64,000 nucleotides of DNA. It comes from Clostridia bacterium (GTDB lineage Bacteria; Bacillota; Clostridia; Oscillospirales; CAG-272). This document shows, one piece after another, positions 16,659 through 23,145 of this stretch. The stretch covers positions 1 through 64,000 of the forward strand of contig JAFTXX010000033.1 of NCBI GenBank assembly GCA_017461475.1, given 5' to 3'. Under the pieces are notes generated by a model that had not been told where the DNA came from, did not search any database, and was given only the letters and a program-made list of their open reading frames with translations. A program made the translations under genes and the position numbers. Every line of letters starts with the position of its first letter. Positions within the stretch are counted from its first letter, which is position 1.

Positions 16659-16991
16659 ATGACAAAGGATGAAGCAGTAAAAATAATAGGTAAATATCGT
16701 GATAAGGTGGAGAAAATAGAGAAAAAGTTTCGTTATATCCAAACACAGCAAGAGTATAGGGATGAAATTCGTTTCGGGTATTATATGGATAATATAGATT
16801 TTCTTTTGCTTACTATAGGAATAAACTTACAGGCGTTAGAACTTTCTATTGACAGGACTTTGGATTTATACAAAGAGGGGTTTATTTGTCAAACAGAAAG
16901 ATATATTGCTCAAGATACAAAAGATGAAATTTCAAAGGTGCGTAAGCAACTCAAAGATATTGATGCAATGCTGGAAAAAGCAGTTTCGTAA
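16659..16991 (+). CDS. Small helical unknown protein, 110 aa
   Basis: The start at 16659 has AGAGAGG upstream. The protein is predicted all-helical with heptad-like, highly charged segments (YRDKVEKIEKKFRYI near residue 13, KVRKQLKDIDAMLEK near the end), suggesting a coiled coil. No membrane segment or signal peptide is present. I do not recognise the family. It follows the 16424 gene on the same strand and ends in a strong hairpin. Confidence 0.65.
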   Translation: MTKDEAVKIIGKYRDKVEKIEKKFRYIQTQQEYRDEIRFGYYMDNIDFLLLTIGINLQALELSIDRTLDLYKEGFICQTERYIAQDTKDEISKVRKQLKDIDAMLEKAVS

Positions 16992-17007
16992 ATTGTATCA
17001 TTGAAAA

Positions 17008-17041
17008 CGAATACTGCCTCCTACATAGGAGGCAGTATTCG
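17008..17041 (+). terminator. Perfect 15-bp stem hairpin behind the 16659 gene
   Basis: cgaatactgcctcct and aggaggcagtattcg with a 4-nt loop. There is no T-run of note, so it may act as a terminator, an mRNA end or a protein-binding palindrome. Confidence 0.6.
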
Positions 17042-17174
17042 TAAAGTTTATATTTTTGTTGTAGTTTCAATATAAGTTTTATACGGGTGAATTTCAGGTT
17101 GTAAAAATTAGTGATTGAAAACTGCATTTTGTATATTATTTTATAAAAGGCAGTCAGATGAAAGAGGTGTAAAA

Positions 17175-17816
17175 ATGGAGGGTAAAAAGTATTCTAAAAA
17201 TGTTGTTCGTGATACTTCAAAGGGGATAAGGTACGAAACAGAACCTTTTCGTAGCAAGAAGGACACAGAGAAGATAAAGCAATATCTTTTGGGTAAAGAA
17301 AACAAGCGTGATTATGCACTTTTCGTTATCGGGTGCAATATTGGACTAAGGTGTCAGGACTTGCTGGCGTTGAAGGTTGGAGATGTTTCAAATTCTAAAA
17401 GAGATATTAAAGATAGGGTGCAAATTATTGAGCAGAAAACAAATAAATTGAGGGAGTTCAAGTTAAATCAAGCAGCCAAAGATGCCCTGTTGTTATACCT
17501 TGATAGTATGGATGAATATAATCCTGAAAATTGGTTATTTCCGTCTCGTAAGGGTGATGAAGCATTGGAGGTAGATTCAGTCAGAAGAATATTAAAGGGG
17601 TTGGGAGAAGAACTAAATATCAGAGGTAATTTTGGTGCGCACTCGTTAAGACGCACCTTTGGGTATAGGGTTTACAGAGATAATATAGAAAAAGACCCAA
17701 TGGTACTTGCAAAACTTCAAAAGATTTTCAATCATTCAAGCCCTTTAATTACTATGAGATACATAGGACTTACAAGTCAGAGTATAGATGAGTTATATGA
17801 CAACGTAGATGTATAA
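17175..17816 (+). CDS. Catalytic-domain-only tyrosine recombinase
   Basis: The 213-residue protein starts at 17175, where AAAGAGGTG precedes the ATG. It contains only a tyrosine recombinase catalytic domain: Arg in IGLRCQDLL, H-x-x-R in HSLRRTFG, FNHSSPLITMRYIG with the late His and the nucleophilic Tyr. The SAM-like core-binding domain is absent or reduced to about 40 residues. It stands at the right end of the element, 0.5 kb from the right att, opposite the full-length integrase at the left end. It may help excision, resolve element dimers or act at another site. Inversion of hsdS is unlikely since only one hsdS copy is present. Confidence 0.85.
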   Translation: MEGKKYSKNVVRDTSKGIRYETEPFRSKKDTEKIKQYLLGKENKRDYALFVIGCNIGLRCQDLLALKVGDVSNSKRDIKDRVQIIEQKTNKLREFKLNQAAKDALLLYLDSMDEYNPENWLFPSRKGDEALEVDSVRRILKGLGEELNIRGNFGAHSLRRTFGYRVYRDNIEKDPMVLAKLQKIFNHSSPLITMRYIGLTSQSIDELYDNVDV

Positions 17817-18080
17817 AGCGTTTTTTTATAAAATATACTTTTTCGTTGAGATTATAAGGGTTATAAAGGGTTACAGTTTCTAAAATAAGAAACATTGAAA
17901 TAACAACAATAGATAGATGCTGCTTTGAAATATTTGAAGATTTTTTGAGGTTAAATATATTTGATATGATTTCTGTATGAAAAGAAATATTTAGCAGTCA
18001 TTTTTCTGCAATTTTATATTTGAGTTCTGTATACAGGGGTATTTTGAACTTCAGTTACCTGCATATCGTGTTATAAAAAG

Positions 18081-18114
18081 AAAAGTGGGGTAAATCAAAA
18101 TTTGTCCCACTTTT
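18081..18114. terminator. Hairpin in the right end of the element
   Basis: aaaagtggg and cccactttt pair around a 16-nt loop. The sequence at 17817-18308 holds this, the next hairpin and AT-rich DNA with no gene. Confidence 0.55.
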
Positions 18115-18174
18115 CAATGTTTTTATAAATTGAAATGAGTTGAAATCCCACTAAAAAACACACTAAATATGTGA

Positions 18175-18226
18175 AAAACGGGCTGTGCCGTAGTTACGGC
18201 ACAAAACCCGTTTTGTGTTTTTTTCT
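18175..18226 (+). terminator. Two-tier hairpin terminator at the right end of the element
   Basis: An outer stem (aaaacggg / cccgtttt) encloses a perfect 8-bp stem (tgtgccgt / acggcaca), followed by T-rich sequence. It can insulate the element from the rubrerythrin gene. Confidence 0.75.
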
Positions 18227-18308
18227 GTTTAGTGAAAAATCAGTTGCAAGAGAAATTTACCTAGTAAATAAAGGGGTTATCAATCTTACAAAAGGTTGAA
18301 ATCTCAAC

Positions 18309-18848
18309 TTAGAAGAAACGTTTGAGGAGGCCCTCAAATGCTTTTCCGTGACGAGCTTCGTCACGCGCCATTTCGTGTACTGTGTCGTGGATTGCATCAA
18401 GACCGAGTTCTTTTGCACGCTTTGCGAGATCGGTCTTACCCATGGTCGCGCCGTTTTCTGCTTCTACGCGCATTTCAAGGTTCTTCTTGGTGGAATCGGT
18501 AACAACTTCTCCGAGAAGTTCTGCAAACTTCGCAGCATGCTCTGCTTCTTCATAAGCAGCCTTTTCCCAGTAGAGACCGATTTCGGGATAGCCTTCACGG
18601 TGTGCTACGCGAGCCATTGCGAGATACATACCAACCTCGGTGCATTCGCCCATGTAATTTGCGCGAAGATCCTCTATGATATCCTCTCTTACGCCTTGTG
18701 CTACGCCTACAACGTGCTCAGCCGCCCAAGCCATTTCTTCCTTCTGCTCTACGAACTTGCTCGCGGGAACGCCGCACTGAGGACATTTCTCAGGAGCACT
18801 GTCTCCCTCATGAACATAACCGCATACACTACATACATACTTTGCCAT
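18309..18848 (-). CDS. Rubrerythrin (N-terminal rubredoxin domain), target gene of the integrative element
   Basis: The 179-residue protein starts with a rubredoxin-like iron site, [10 protein letters not shown]...CPQCGVP. A ferritin-like diiron four-helix domain follows, with [32 protein letters not shown] and [13 protein letters not shown]. This N-terminal rubredoxin order is that of reverse rubrerythrins, which reduce hydrogen peroxide in anaerobes using NADH-derived electrons. Its strong promoter suggests constant high expression. The last ten codons, after HGKAF, come from the integrated element. The original tail (AGLLKRYFN) is at 3102-3160. The reading frame remains intact, so the gene is still functional after integration. 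Confidence 0.95.
   Translation of the reverse strand: MAKYVCSVCGYVHEGDSAPEKCPQCGVPASKFVEQKEEMAWAAEHVVGVAQGVREDIIEDLRANYMGECTEVGMYLAMARVAHREGYPEIGLYWEKAAYEEAEHAAKFAELLGEVVTDSTKKNLEMRVEAENGATMGKTDLAKRAKELGLDAIHDTVHEMARDEARHGKAFEGLLKRFF
18337..18364. repeat. Right attachment repeat of the integrative element
   Basis: The 28 bp match 3133-3160 at 26 positions in the same orientation. They lie inside the rubrerythrin codons for DEARHGKAF. Sequence to the left (18309-18336) is the replacement tail carried by the element. Confidence 0.8.
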
Positions 18849-18911
18849 AATAAGTACCTCCGAATAAATGATTTTTATTTAGTAGTAATTCCTATTCTCG
18901 ATTACGATTTG

Positions 18912-18940
18912 ATTATACAGTATAAGATACAATTTGTCAA
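18912..18940 (-). promoter_or_regulatory. Rubrerythrin promoter
   Basis: Reverse strand consensus TTGACA (18935-18940) and TATAAT (18912-18917) with 17-bp spacing. Confidence 0.85.
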
Positions 18941-18952
18941 TACTTTTTTGAA

Positions 18953-18986
18953 AAAAATCCGACCAAAAAATTTTGGTCGGATTTTT
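18953..18986 (-). terminator. Terminator of galE
   Basis: aaaaatccgaccaaaa / ttttggtcggattttt hairpin, 12 bp beyond the galE stop, with T-rich flank on the reverse strand. Confidence 0.85.
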
Positions 18987-18998
18987 AACATCATTTAA

Positions 18999-20012
18999 TT
19001 ACGAATCGTAGCCATTGGGGTTGTTCTTCTGCCAGTTTGCAGAGTCGCGGCACATCTCTTTGATTCCGCGAGTTGCCTGCCAGCCAAGGAGTTCCTTTGC
19101 TCTGGTGGGGTCTGCGTAGCATTCGTCGATATCGCCAGGGCGGCGGTCAACAATCTTGTAGTTGATCTTTTCGCCAATTGCTTCCTCATATGCGTGAACG
19201 ATATCAAGCACGGAGTAGCCAACACCGGTACCGATATTGAAGTGCTCAACGCCGGTAACCTTCTCTGCGCGCTCAAGCGCATGGAGATGCGCAATTGCAA
19301 GGTCAACAACATGGATATAGTCACGAACACCCGTACCGTCGTGGGTATTGTAGTCGTTTCCGAAGACGGAAAGACAAGGAAGCGCACCTATTGCAACCTT
19401 TGCTATGTAAGGAAGAAGGTTGTTCGGGATACCCTTGGGGTCCTCGCCGATAAGACCGCTCTCGTGAGCTCCGATAGGATTGAAGTAACGAAGGATCGAA
19501 ACACTCCACTCCTTGTCGGAATTGTAAAGGTCGGAAAGAATACGCTCGATCATGAGCTTAGTCTCACCGTAGGGGTTGGTGGTGTAAAGGTCTGCATCCT
19601 CTCTGATCGGCACGGACTTAGGCTTACCGTAAACAGTAGCGGAAGAAGAGAAAACGATCTTCTTTGCGCCGTACTTGGACATGATGTCAAGCAGATTGAG
19701 TGTGCCTGTAATGTTGTTATGATAATATCTGAGCGGAATAGCAACCGACTCACCTACTGCCTTGAGACCTGCGAAGTGAATGCAGGATTCGATCTTGTTT
19801 TCTTTGAAAATGTTTTCGATTTTGTCATAGTCAAGAAGATCAGCTTCAATAAGCTTGCATCTCTTACCTGTGATCTTTTCGATTCTGTCGAGAACGACAG
19901 GCTTAGAGTTCGAGAAGTTATCAACAATAATAACCTCTTTACCTGCGTTCAAAAGCTCAACTACTGTGTGGGAACCGATAAAACCGGTACCGCCTGTTAC
20001 GAGAATAGCCAT
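18999..20012 (-). CDS. galE: UDP-glucose 4-epimerase
   Basis: The 337-residue enzyme of the extended short-chain dehydrogenase family has the NAD-binding TGGTGFIGSH at residues 6-15, VDNFSNS after the second strand, and the catalytic pair Ser in SSSATVYG with Tyr-x-x-x-Lys in PYGETK. GDIDECYAD near residue 295 is the GalE-specific substrate-site region. It interconverts UDP-glucose and UDP-galactose for galactose use and surface polysaccharide synthesis. It lies 18 bp downstream of a sugar nucleotidyltransferase gene in one transcription unit ending in a strong terminator. Confidence 0.95.
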   Translation of the reverse strand: MAILVTGGTGFIGSHTVVELLNAGKEVIIVDNFSNSKPVVLDRIEKITGKRCKLIEADLLDYDKIENIFKENKIESCIHFAGLKAVGESVAIPLRYYHNNITGTLNLLDIMSKYGAKKIVFSSSATVYGKPKSVPIREDADLYTTNPYGETKLMIERILSDLYNSDKEWSVSILRYFNPIGAHESGLIGEDPKGIPNNLLPYIAKVAIGALPCLSVFGNDYNTHDGTGVRDYIHVVDLAIAHLHALERAEKVTGVEHFNIGTGVGYSVLDIVHAYEEAIGEKINYKIVDRRPGDIDECYADPTRAKELLGWQATRGIKEMCRDSANWQKNNPNGYDS

Positions 20013-20030
20013 AGTTTTTTCCTCCTTGGA

Positions 20031-20930
20031 TTATTTCCATAATCCGTCCGGATATAAGCCGGACGAAATCATTTTTTCAATTTCATTTACAACTCGAGGT
20101 TTATCATCGGGATATGTAACGCCGTACCACTTGGCATCTGTGCGAAGAAGTTTGATATCGCAAAGACCGTCGCGAAGCATTTGCGTTACCGCGTAAGGGA
20201 GATAATACTCAGCGGTTAGAAGATCGGTGGACGGGTCACGGAGAAATTTTACAAACCCGTCACGTATGTACTCGATGATCTCGGGGGTAAAACCGAAGAA
20301 ATTCATCGACACGGTGGTGTCCGTGGAAATAGGTTTCCACTCTTCCCCATCAAGATACTCGGCGCCGCCTTCTTTTTTACAAATTTTAGTACGCTCTACT
20401 ATACCGGTAAGATAACCGTTGTCATCCGCAAAGCACTCACCGCGTGAAACATATCCGCTTTCACTGAGGGTATTGTTAAGTTCATAACCTGCCATGCAGA
20501 AATGGCACTTGCCGTCTTTGGGATTATTTTTAAGATACTCGGAAACACACTTGTATGCGTCCGCACCGTAAAAATCATCCGCATTTATAACCGTGAAAGG
20601 CTCGTTTACAACGCCATAGCATGCGAGAAGCGCATGTGCGGTGCCGAACGGCTTTACACGTTCTTTGGGAATATCAACGCCGTCAAGGAACTGATTTTCC
20701 TGGAATACATATTTTACTTCTATATATTTTTCGAGGCGGGAGCCTATTGTCTCCTTAAAAACCTCGTAGAGATCACGCTTAATAATAAATACAACTTTGT
20801 TGTATCCGCATTTAATTGCATCAAAAACAGAAAAGTCAATGATAAACTCGCCTGCTTTGCTAATAGGGTCAATCTGCTTTAAACCTTTATATCTCGAGCC
20901 CATTCCGGCTGCCAATACTACAAGTGTCAT
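20031..20930 (-). CDS. Sugar-phosphate nucleotidyltransferase-like protein
   Basis: The 299-residue protein starts LVVLAAGMGSRYKGLKQ, the nucleotide-binding GxGxR...K signature of the GT-A nucleotidyltransferases. INADDFYG near residue 108 provides the metal Asp. TDTTVSMNFFGFTPEI and a conserved C-terminal region follow. I place the start at 20930 behind GGAGG rather than 20942. The family activates sugar phosphates to NDP-sugars; which sugar is not evident. Co-transcription with galE suggests supply of UDP- or other NDP-sugars for glycan assembly. Confidence 0.85.
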   Translation of the reverse strand: MTLVVLAAGMGSRYKGLKQIDPISKAGEFIIDFSVFDAIKCGYNKVVFIIKRDLYEVFKETIGSRLEKYIEVKYVFQENQFLDGVDIPKERVKPFGTAHALLACYGVVNEPFTVINADDFYGADAYKCVSEYLKNNPKDGKCHFCMAGYELNNTLSESGYVSRGECFADDNGYLTGIVERTKICKKEGGAEYLDGEEWKPISTDTTVSMNFFGFTPEIIEYIRDGFVKFLRDPSTDLLTAEYYLPYAVTQMLRDGLCDIKLLRTDAKWYGVTYPDDKPRVVNEIEKMISSGLYPDGLWK

Positions 20931-20953
20931 AATGACCTCCAATCTCTCTACAT

Positions 20954-20982
20954 ATTATATTATGCAAAGAGCAAATATTCAA
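20954..20982 (-). promoter_or_regulatory. Promoter of the nucleotidyltransferase-galE operon
   Basis: Reverse strand TTGAAT (20977-20982) and TATAAT (20954-20959), 17-bp spacing, 23 bp before the start codon. Confidence 0.75.
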
Positions 20983-21026
20983 TCTTATTTTTAAATAAAT
21001 TTTTACATTATAATTTAACTTAGTAA

Positions 21027-21053
21027 AAAAGGTCGGGTATGCCCCGACCTTTT
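21027..21053 (-). terminator. Terminator of rplU-prp-rpmA
   Basis: aaaaggtcggg / cccgacctttt stem, followed on the reverse strand by a T-run, 6 bp past the rpmA stop. Confidence 0.9.
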
Positions 21054-21059
21054 ACCAAA

Positions 21060-21338
21060 TTAGTCAGCGTATACGCTAACGCACTTCTTGGTTTTGGAAA
21101 TATGCTCGAACTTTACTCTACCGTCAATCAGAGCGAACAGAGTATCATCAGAACCGATACCAACATTGTTACCGGGATGAATAGCAGTGCCGCGCTGTCT
21201 AACGATGATATTGCCGGCTGTTACAGCCTGACCGTCTGCTCTCTTTACGCCAAGACGCTTAGACTCACTGTCACGACCGTTCTTTGTAGAACCTACGCCC
21301 TTTTTATGAGCGAAGAACTGTAAACTAAGTTTTAACAT
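21060..21338 (-). CDS. rpmA: 50S ribosomal protein L27 (with cleavable N-terminal extension)
   Basis: The 92-residue protein starts at 21338 behind CGGAGG. It begins [21 protein letters not shown]: the first nine residues are the Firmicutes extension that the protease Prp removes to expose the Ala-His-Lys N-terminus reaching the peptidyl transferase centre. The rest ([37 protein letters not shown]) is classical L27. It is the last gene of the rplU-prp-rpmA operon, ending in a strong terminator. Confidence 0.97.
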   Translation of the reverse strand: MLKLSLQFFAHKKGVGSTKNGRDSESKRLGVKRADGQAVTAGNIIVRQRGTAIHPGNNVGIGSDDTLFALIDGRVKFEHISKTKKCVSVYAD

Positions 21339-21369
21339 TATAGCAACCTCCGTTAAAATTTCTCGCCGA

Positions 21370-21720
21370 TCATATCGGCATTTCACGCGCTTCAACTTCG
21401 AGAAAATCGTAATATTCCTCAGTCAAATCGTTTAACTGATAAAAGTAAGCAGTAATAAGTCCCGAAATCGCATAACGCTTCTTTTCGTCTTCATCTTCGA
21501 TGGCACCGCGAGCAATCAATTTGATATCCGTGGTCTTTTCATCAATAGTATATTCAACGTCCGAGGCATATACAACTTCTATAGCGTTGATGATAAGCAT
21601 TGTCATTGAGGACAGCGCTGCGCAAAGCACATCGTCGCCTGCCTCACCGTAACCGGTGTGACCGTGCTCCTCAAAGCCGTAAAAGACATCACCGCTTTTG
21701 TAGAAAACGATTTTAGTCAT
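21370..21720 (-). CDS. prp: Ribosomal-processing cysteine protease Prp
   Basis: The 116-residue protein carries the Prp catalytic pair His21 ([10 protein letters not shown]) and Cys33 (DDVLCAALS). Prp removes the N-terminal extension of L27 and is essential in Firmicutes that have this extension. It lies between rplU (6 bp away) and rpmA (31 bp), the invariant order, and the extended L27 is present. The assignment is therefore strongly supported by motif and context. Confidence 0.95.
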   Translation of the reverse strand: MTKIVFYKSGDVFYGFEEHGHTGYGEAGDDVLCAALSSMTMLIINAIEVVYASDVEYTIDEKTTDIKLIARGAIEDEDEKKRYAISGLITAYFYQLNDLTEEYYDFLEVEAREMPI

Positions 21721-21726
21721 AGAATA

Positions 21727-22038
21727 TTAGCCGTTGATCTTGTCGATCTGAACCTTGGTGTAAGGCTGTCTGTGACCGATCTTCTTCTTCTCGTTCTTCT
21801 TCGCCTTGTACTTGATGACATCAATCTTCTTGCCCTTGCCGTTCTTAACGACATTAGCAACGACTGTTGCACCTTCTACATAGGGAGCGCCTACGACAAA
21901 ACCTGCATTGCCGGATACAGCAAGCACTTTGTCAAATGTAACTTTGTCGCCTTCGTTAACGTCGAGTTTCTCTACAAAGAGAATGTCGCCTTCGTTGACT
22001 TTGTACTGCTTTCCGCCTGTTACGATTACTGCAAACAC
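21727..22038 (-). CDS. rplU: 50S ribosomal protein L21
   Basis: The 103-residue protein has the L21 signature [13 protein letters not shown] at its start and the basic C-terminal [12 protein letters not shown] choose the GTG at 22038, because GAGGTG lies 6 nt before it and this gives the usual length. An open frame runs further upstream into the leader but is not expected to be translated. It is the first gene of the rplU-prp-rpmA operon. Confidence 0.95.
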   Translation of the reverse strand: MFAVIVTGGKQYKVNEGDILFVEKLDVNEGDKVTFDKVLAVSGNAGFVVGAPYVEGATVVANVVKNGKGKKIDVIKYKAKKNEKKKIGHRQPYTKVQIDKING

Positions 22039-22120
22039 GAAAAGCACCTCACTTTCATTTATGACTCGCTGAATATGGGCGGCGTTATACACGCACTTGA
22101 AAAAGCCCGATTTCATGCGG
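22039..22120 (-). ncRNA. Possible L21 leader (autoregulatory 5' UTR)
   Basis: About 80-90 nt between the promoter and the rplU start include short pairing segments (GTATAACGCC..., ACTCGCTGA / TCAGCGAGT). L21 operons in Firmicutes carry a conserved leader RNA at this place that is thought to bind the ribosomal protein. I base this on position and folding potential only. Confidence 0.4.
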
Positions 22121-22126
22121 CAAATT

Positions 22127-22156
22127 ATTATACCATTATTATTTTGTTGTTGTCAA
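22127..22156 (-). promoter_or_regulatory. Promoter of rplU-prp-rpmA
   Basis: Reverse strand TTGACA (22151-22156) and TATAAT (22127-22132), 18-bp spacing, TGG extended -10. Confidence 0.8.
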
Positions 22157-22188
22157 TAGTTTTTTAGCAAAATTATGGACAAAATACG

Positions 22189-23136
22189 TTAAAAAATCTC
22201 AACCTCTGTAAAATCGCCGTTTTTCAGTTCGTAATAAGTATCTGCCTTAATACGCTCACCGTCTACATACTCCGTTTTGACGCATACCGGAATATTACAT
22301 TGTTTGTCAGCGGAATACTTCCACTCTGCAAGCGTGATCCAACTACCTTTTGAAGATTTAGCGACGGATCCAACACCAACGCAAGAAATAATGCTATTTT
22401 CACCACTACAGTTGATTCGGGAATGGTCCCCACAGGTTGAGACAAGCGCGCCGTAGCCTTTTGTATTAATTACAGCGTCATTGCCGCTCGAACCAACACG
22501 AATATTATCGCCGTCAGAGCCGATTCGTAGCTTATAACCGCTCGATCCAATACGTGCACCGTAGCCACTTAAACTAAGCCGCGTGTCACAACCGATTGTA
22601 CCAATTCGTGAGCCGCAACCTTCCAAGCGAATTTGAGTAACATCGCCAACTATCCCTATTTTAGCGCGATTACTGCATGCTCCTGTTAAACAGCCATGAC
22701 CGCTTATATTGATTTTGGCATCATCACCATTCAAGCACATACGCATATTATTTTTATGCAAAGCTGTGGATGCGCCGTTTGCGGAAATTATTTCGACATT
22801 ACCGACGTCAACGGTGTCTAAATTCATACTGTCTTTCAGTAAATCATCAAAAGATATTTTAGAATTAATTTTCAACCTCTTTGCAGCAAAAGTAACACCG
22901 TCTGTTGTGACCGCATCATCTATCGATTCTACTTTTGCAAATTCACACAAATCTCCCTGAGAATCCACAAATGAATAATATTTAAAAACATCAAGAGGAG
23001 TTTTACAAAAATGAAAACCGTTTTTTCCAACATTCGCCTCGGATTCTTCGTAAATGCATCCAACTTTGTATTGAAAGTTGACACTTTCGGTCGGTGTTGC
23101 CACCATGCCTTTTTTAAACGCTTTGTAGCCTATCAT
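22189..23136 (-). CDS. DUF7666-like protein with beta-helix-type glycine repeats
   Basis: The first ~70 residues (YKAFKKGMVATP, NGFHFCKTPLDVFKYYSF) match a domain I know from phage and bacterial proteins annotated DUF7666, recognisable by the FHFC...PLDVF...YY core. Residues ~115-270 are a repeat of about 7-8 residues of the type G-x-x-x-x-I-x-x-S-G (KINISGHG, RIGTIGCDTRLSLSGYG, RIGSSGYKLRIGSDGDN), predicted to stack as a right-handed beta helix. It has no signal peptide. It starts 10 bp after the metH stop on the same strand, so it may be read from the metH operon, although no functional link is evident. Function unknown. Confidence 0.7.
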   Translation of the reverse strand: MIGYKAFKKGMVATPTESVNFQYKVGCIYEESEANVGKNGFHFCKTPLDVFKYYSFVDSQGDLCEFAKVESIDDAVTTDGVTFAAKRLKINSKISFDDLLKDSMNLDTVDVGNVEIISANGASTALHKNNMRMCLNGDDAKINISGHGCLTGACSNRAKIGIVGDVTQIRLEGCGSRIGTIGCDTRLSLSGYGARIGSSGYKLRIGSDGDNIRVGSSGNDAVINTKGYGALVSTCGDHSRINCSGENSIISCVGVGSVAKSSKGSWITLAEWKYSADKQCNIPVCVKTEYVDGERIKADTYYELKNGDFTEVEIF

Positions 23137-23145
23137 ATCATCTCC

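Noticed and set aside
17008..17041. Perfect palindrome as the right att site
   Set aside because: It has no partner at the left end and the true boundary repeat lies within rubrerythrin at 18337-18364.
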